Part shown: positions 60,213 through 64,000 of the stretch, piece after piece
Numbering within the stretch: the stretch's first letter is position 1
How the letters are laid out: each line of letters opens with the position of its first letter
From: Quercus robur
Taxonomy: Eukaryota > Streptophyta > Magnoliopsida > Fagales > Fagaceae
Reading direction: 5' to 3'
Assembly: GCF_932294415.1 (NCBI RefSeq)
Contig: NC_065536.1
Location: 13,423,974 to 13,487,973, forward strand
DNA length: 64,000 nucleotides
Made by a program: the position numbers and the translations under genes
The notes under the pieces: model-generated
Database searches by the model: none
What the model saw: only the letters and a program-made list of their open reading frames with translations
What the model was told of the DNA's origin: nothing

Positions 60213-61052
60213 AATATATATACATATATAAATATAAAAAAATATTTATATAAAAATATTTATATTTAGCCTATTTATACAACTCTATAATTAAATATTT
60301 ATATATTTATATAAATATATTTATATAAGTATTTATATATATAGTTGTATAAATATAAAAATAAAAATATATTTATATAAATATTTAATTATTTAATTAT
60401 ATAGTTTTATAAATATATAAATAAAAATATGTATATATAAATATTTAATTATATAGTTGTATAAATATAAATATAAATATATATACGTATTTTTTATCAG
60501 GAAACAAATATACATATTTTAATACAAACAAATATCTTATCAGGAAACAAATATATTTGGCTAATACAAACAAATATTTTATTAGGAAATGGCATATACA
60601 CTAAACAATGCAAGCAACACTTTTTAAAGCAGCTATATACACTAAACAACTAATTAGAGAGTGAGGAGACCCTTACTTGACATAATGATGTGCAAATGTA
60701 CTGCTGAGATTGTATTAGAGTGAGAGGAGCAATGTTTTGCTGCTAAATATGTATGAGAGTTTGAGTTTCTGTGAGAGTTCTTAAGAGAGGTTCTGTGATT
60801 GAAGTTTCTGAAGGTGTGAGAGTTGTTGAGGTTTTGTGATTCAAGTTGTTGAAGGTGTGAGAGTTTTTTACTGTTAGTCAAAAGCTCATTGAGTACGTTC
60901 CTAAACAGACAAAATTGATTCATAATAGTCTGAGAGAAGTTTTGGTGCTTGTGCTCTAGTCTAATATATTTTTTGAATATGTTTCAAAACAGACAAAGCA
61001 CTTCAGCAACGTACTCAAATTAAAGTGTACGAAGCAACAAAGACTGTTGACT
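59765..61052. other. Upstream region of the transposase gene
   Basis: It contains a very AT-rich low-complexity tract of TATATA/TTTATATAAATAT units (60180-60490), then TGTGAGAGTT-type short repeats (60.68-60.87 kb). The transposase promoter and leader probably lie between here and the right TIR. No other gene is seen. Confidence 0.45.
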
Positions 61053-61150
61053 AGCACAGAGCACAAGTAAATAACCAGCACAGAGCACAAGTAAATAACC
61101 AGCACAGAGTGTAGCACAGAGCACAGACTGTTGACTAGCACAGAGCACAA
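61053..61150. repeat. Short tandem repeat next to the right TIR
   Basis: Units of about 24 bp, AGCACAGAGCACAAGTAAAT plus AACC, occur twice in full and then as partial AGCACAGAG(C/T)-type copies up to 61150. It sits just inside the right terminal repeat. Confidence 0.7.
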
Positions 61151-61204
61151 AAAGCTTGACATGACTAGACTTCCAGACGTGACCAATGCAGGGGGAAACA
61201 ATGG

Positions 61205-61582
61205 TTTGAAACTCGAGTCTCTAAGACTCGGTTTCAATTTTAGTAAACCGAGTCTCAGAGACTCGAGTTTCAAGCCACAAAATTATGTTGCTAAAACTCG
61301 AGTCTTTGACACTCGGTTTACTAAATGTAAACCGAGTTTCAGAAACTCGAGTTTTATCTACGTGGAACTCGAGTCTTAGAAACTCGAGTTCCACGTAGAC
61401 TCCTTTGCCACGTCAAACTTTGTCAACATACGTAAACCGAGTCTCAAAGGCTCGATTTTGGCTCGATTTAGAGGGCCAAAATCGAGCCTCTGAGGCTCGA
61501 GTTGCTAGATTCCCAATTTCTTTCAAAACCGGGCCAACTAACTGAATAGTTACATTTTTATGGGTAATTACCCATTTTCGCC
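61205..61582 (-). repeat. Right terminal inverted repeat of the giant MULE
   Basis: Read on the minus strand it begins GGCGAAAATGGGTAATTACC and follows the left repeat block for block, but is about 85 bp longer owing to an extra palindrome unit (AAACTCGAGTTTCTGAAACT). Palindrome cores are of the type CTCGAGTCTCTRAGACTCG and GAACTCGAGTTTCTAAGACT. Confidence 0.88.
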
Positions 61583-61882
61583 TTGTTTTCTCAATCATAT
61601 TCTTAACAAATTCTTAAATTTGCAACAGATTTTCCTTTCATATTTTCCCCGACGTTATTTTTACAGGATTCGAATCCTGAGAATCTCTTGTGTTTGTATT
61701 CTTTTTGATCTCTCTTTCCACGAATAACAAATGCCTCTCTAAAAAAAAGTGAATTAAAAAAAACATTCCTAATGTTTCATTAGGTACACGTACTTCTCAG
61801 CAACGCCACAATCAATCAAAGTAAATGTTAGCCCAAAATCAATTTGGGTCAAAACAAGCACAAATACTCCGAAAGCAAATTC
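61583..61882. other. Target duplication and GSH2 5' flank
   Basis: The right copy of TTGTTTTCTC (61583-61592) is followed by host DNA leading to the glutathione synthetase start. The giant MULE thus landed about 300 bp upstream of the first GSH2 ATG, probably in or near its promoter. No clear TATA box is seen. Confidence 0.6.
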
Positions 61883-62414
61883 ATGGGTGCTGCTTATTCC
61901 TCTTGCTCCACTCACTCCCTCACTTTTTCCTCTCAGACCCTTTTCTCCTTTCCTACTATCACCACAAAAGCGTCATCAAAATCCAATCTTGAATCAAAGT
62001 TCAACACATTTTTGTACCCAACAAACAAAATCTTCAATACCCATTTGGCAAAACCAATAAAAACCATGGCACAGACCTCTTTTCCTTGTTCAGGTTTGGC
62101 TGTGAAGTGTGGGAAAGTTGAGGAGGTGGAGACTCAGGAAGAGGGGTGTTTGAGAAAACAACCGCCCATGTTTGATTATCATGGTATTGATCAGGATTTG
62201 ATTCAGGAGATGGTTTATGATTCTCTTGTTTGGAGCTCTCTCCATGGCCTTGTTGTTGGTGACAAGTCTGCTCAGGTCAGTGGACATAAAGGATGATCCT
62301 TTTGAATTTCTCTCTTTCTTGTTAACTTTTTGTGGCGTTTAAGGTATTTTCTTTTGGTTGTTTTAGATTGGTTTGCTGTCCCTCTGGTTGTTTAATATAA
62401 GTTTCATATCTATT

Positions 62415-62445
<31 letters not shown>

Positions 62446-63439
62446 TTATGTTGTAGTTTCTTTTAAAAAAAATGAGAATATCAACTTGGTTCAGCATCTA
62501 CTAAATATATTGATGATTGGGTATTGTTCATTTTAGTTTCATGTGAATCAAAAGCATAATGTAAAATGTATAGATTTTCGTATGAGCCTGATAGTATGGT
62601 GCTCACATTCTGAGTTTATAATAATTTTCATAAAAAGCTAGAGAGCTACATCTTAATTGTTCTGATTAGGAATTGATATTAAGTTGTTGGTAGCCTAGCA
62701 AAGAAGATTAAGTTTGATTTTCTTCTTTCTTTTGGGATGGTGATGGTATAGGCTTTGACACACAATGTAGGAGATTATGCCCTTTATGTTGTCCATATAG
62801 ACTAGAATTTGATGTTTGGGTGCCTCAAATTACAGAGATCAGGAAAAGTGCCTGGTGTAGGCTTGGTACATGCTCCATTTGCCTTATTGCCCGTGCCATT
62901 CCCAGAAAGTCATTGGACTCAAGCGTGTGAGTTGGCCCCTATATTCAGTGAACTTGTTGATCGAGTAAGTTTGGATGGAAAATTTCTACAGGACTCATTG
63001 TCCAGGTACTCTCTTTCTCTCTCTCCTACACACAAACACACGGTCCAATTATTATTATGTATGCGATTGCATGAATATTAACAAACAGCTTAATTTATTG
63101 AACTGAACAAAGCATCATCCAACCCACTTGGCATGGGTATTGCCAAACAAGTTCCAGTATTTCACCCTATTAGGTTTCCATTGCTGAATCACTGACTTGA
63201 TTAAGTTGGCTCATAGTTTGAAGCATCTCTACCATTTTCTTCTCGTTCCTGTTGAGAATTACCACCAACTTCTTGCAAATATATATAGATTTAAACATTA
63301 ACTTTCTTTCTGTGCCACTCTTCCATGTCAACATGCTCATATCAATTGTGCTCACTATCCCAATAAGGTGGGATTAATGCTTTTTTTGTTGTTGTTGTCT
63401 ACTGTCCATCCAATCATTTCTATGCTTTCCACCTAGCCC

Positions 63440-63478
<39 letters not shown>

Positions 63479-64000
63479 TAATGATTGGCATCAATGTTTT
63501 TTGCACTACTATGTCCTTGGTATCTGCATGGCATATTAATAAAATGGTTTCACCACCACTCTAGCTTGTCCTTGTCTTTATCACATGTGTTTCCTTAAAG
63601 CTTATATATGTCAATTTCACAAAATTCCTTTTACAGCTGTATTGCTTTCTGTCTATCTACCTTTAAGCTTGATAACTTCTACTTCTTGCCTCTGTTTTTC
63701 TTCAATTTCAATTTTCTCTCAATTGGTTAAAGAGATTGAAGATACTTGTGAATTGATATTACTCTTCTATCCTTCACATTGCAGAACTAAGAAAGCAGAT
63801 TCTTTTACCTCTAGACTTTTAGATATTCATTCCAAGATGCTAGAGATTAACAAGAAAGAGGTAAGCGTATATTGATAGGGTATATGGACTCAAATTCTTG
63901 TGAGATGCTTTATTTTGATCTTTATAGAGCTACTTGGTCATTTACTTGAGTGTTTTTTTATTCTTGTTTATAAAGTTTAAGGGTACGTAAATGAGATTTT
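61883..64000 (+). CDS. GSH2: Glutathione synthetase, 5' part
   Basis: Three exons are in the window: 61883-62275, 62836-63005, 63785-63860, with GT-AG introns; the gene continues past the right edge. The 213 codons visible read [18 protein letters not shown] (plastid transit-like, Ser/Thr-rich) and then the conserved start of eukaryotic glutathione synthetase: [74 protein letters not shown]. The enzyme joins gamma-glutamylcysteine and glycine using ATP, the second step of glutathione synthesis. The catalytic glycine-rich loop lies beyond the window. A second in-frame ATG at 62066 ([17 protein letters not shown]) could give a shorter cytosolic form, as proposed for Arabidopsis GSH2. I chose 61883 because an upstream in-frame extension has no ATG. 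Confidence 0.9.

Larger units (their letters stand above)
30817..61582. mobile_element. Giant Mutator-like element (30.8 kb) with transposase, PMD gene and host-gene cargo
   Basis: The outermost bases are GGCGAAAATGGGTAATTACC at 30817 and the exact inverted sequence ending at 61582. TTGTTTTCTC sits directly outside both ends (30807-30816 and 61583-61592), a perfect 10-bp target duplication in the 9-11 bp range of Mutator elements. Terminal regions (30817-31109 and 61205-61582) are collinear in inverted orientation. The element carries a MuDR transposase near the right end, transcribed inward from it, and a PMD gene whose exons lie 7 to 11 kb inside the left end. Between them lie pieces of at least seven host genes with introns. 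The intact duplication argues for one insertion event, not two abutting elements. The size is far above usual MULEs (a few kb). Confidence 0.88.

Noticed and set aside
60180-60490. Matrix attachment or replication-origin-like AT tract
   Set aside because: It is simple TATA/TTTATATAAAT repetition; nothing specific supports a functional role.
55936-61582. A separate 5.6-kb MULE containing the transposase
   Set aside because: The array at 55.9 kb lacks the GGCGAAAATGGG tip and any matching duplication, whereas the outer ends at 30817 and 61582 have both. Kept only as a hypothesis on ancestry.
1-64000. tRNA genes
   Set aside because: A-box/B-box pairs were seen only within SINEs; none folds by eye into a complete cloverleaf with a proper anticodon arm.

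Overview
This is nuclear DNA of a flowering plant. The genes are intron-rich with plant-type splice sites, gene density is low, and the intergenic DNA is full of SINEs, MITEs, a solo LTR and LINE pieces. The SINE and hAT-MITE families look like those of woody eudicots; Fagaceae (oak/chestnut) is my guess, from memory and not from a search.

Resident host genes, left to right: the 3' part of a Tim44-like/mL45 mitochondrial gene (430-3897, +); a small intronless gene of unknown function (6162-6782, +); a bL25-type organellar ribosomal protein gene (16488-18784, +); an F-box gene (22010-23290, -); and the 5' part of glutathione synthetase GSH2 (61883 to the window edge, +). In Arabidopsis the Tim44-like gene and GSH2 lie close together (locus numbers At5g27395 and At5g27380, recalled), so the window may keep an old neighbourhood now stretched by transposons.

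The main discovery is that 30817-61582 (30,766 bp) reads as one giant Mutator-like element (MULE). Its two ends are inverted copies of each other, beginning GGCGAAAATGGGTAATTACC. They are flanked immediately outside by a perfect 10-bp target duplication, TTGTTTTCTC, at 30807-30816 and 61583-61592. Inside are a 915-codon intronless MuDR-type transposase (57017-59764, -), a decayed plant-mobile-domain (PMD, MAIN-like) gene (37658-41789, +) split by a hAT insertion with a perfect 8-bp duplication, and pieces of at least seven unrelated host genes with introns: DENN-domain protein, At5g07910-like LRR protein, mevalonate kinase, SOC1-like MADS box, DNA topoisomerase II, ABCF5 and proteasome RPT6. 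It also holds LINE and SINE insertions and a 271-bp near-perfect foldback. The transposase frame is whole, but the usual second catalytic Asp appears to be Asn.

The remaining DNA (about 6.8-16 kb, 18.8-22 kb and 23.3-30.8 kb) is non-genic. It holds a PIF/Harbinger-like element, MITEs of hAT, CACTA and Mutator type, a candidate Helitron, a solo LTR and a duplicated unrecognised segment (about 25.1 and 28.9 kb).
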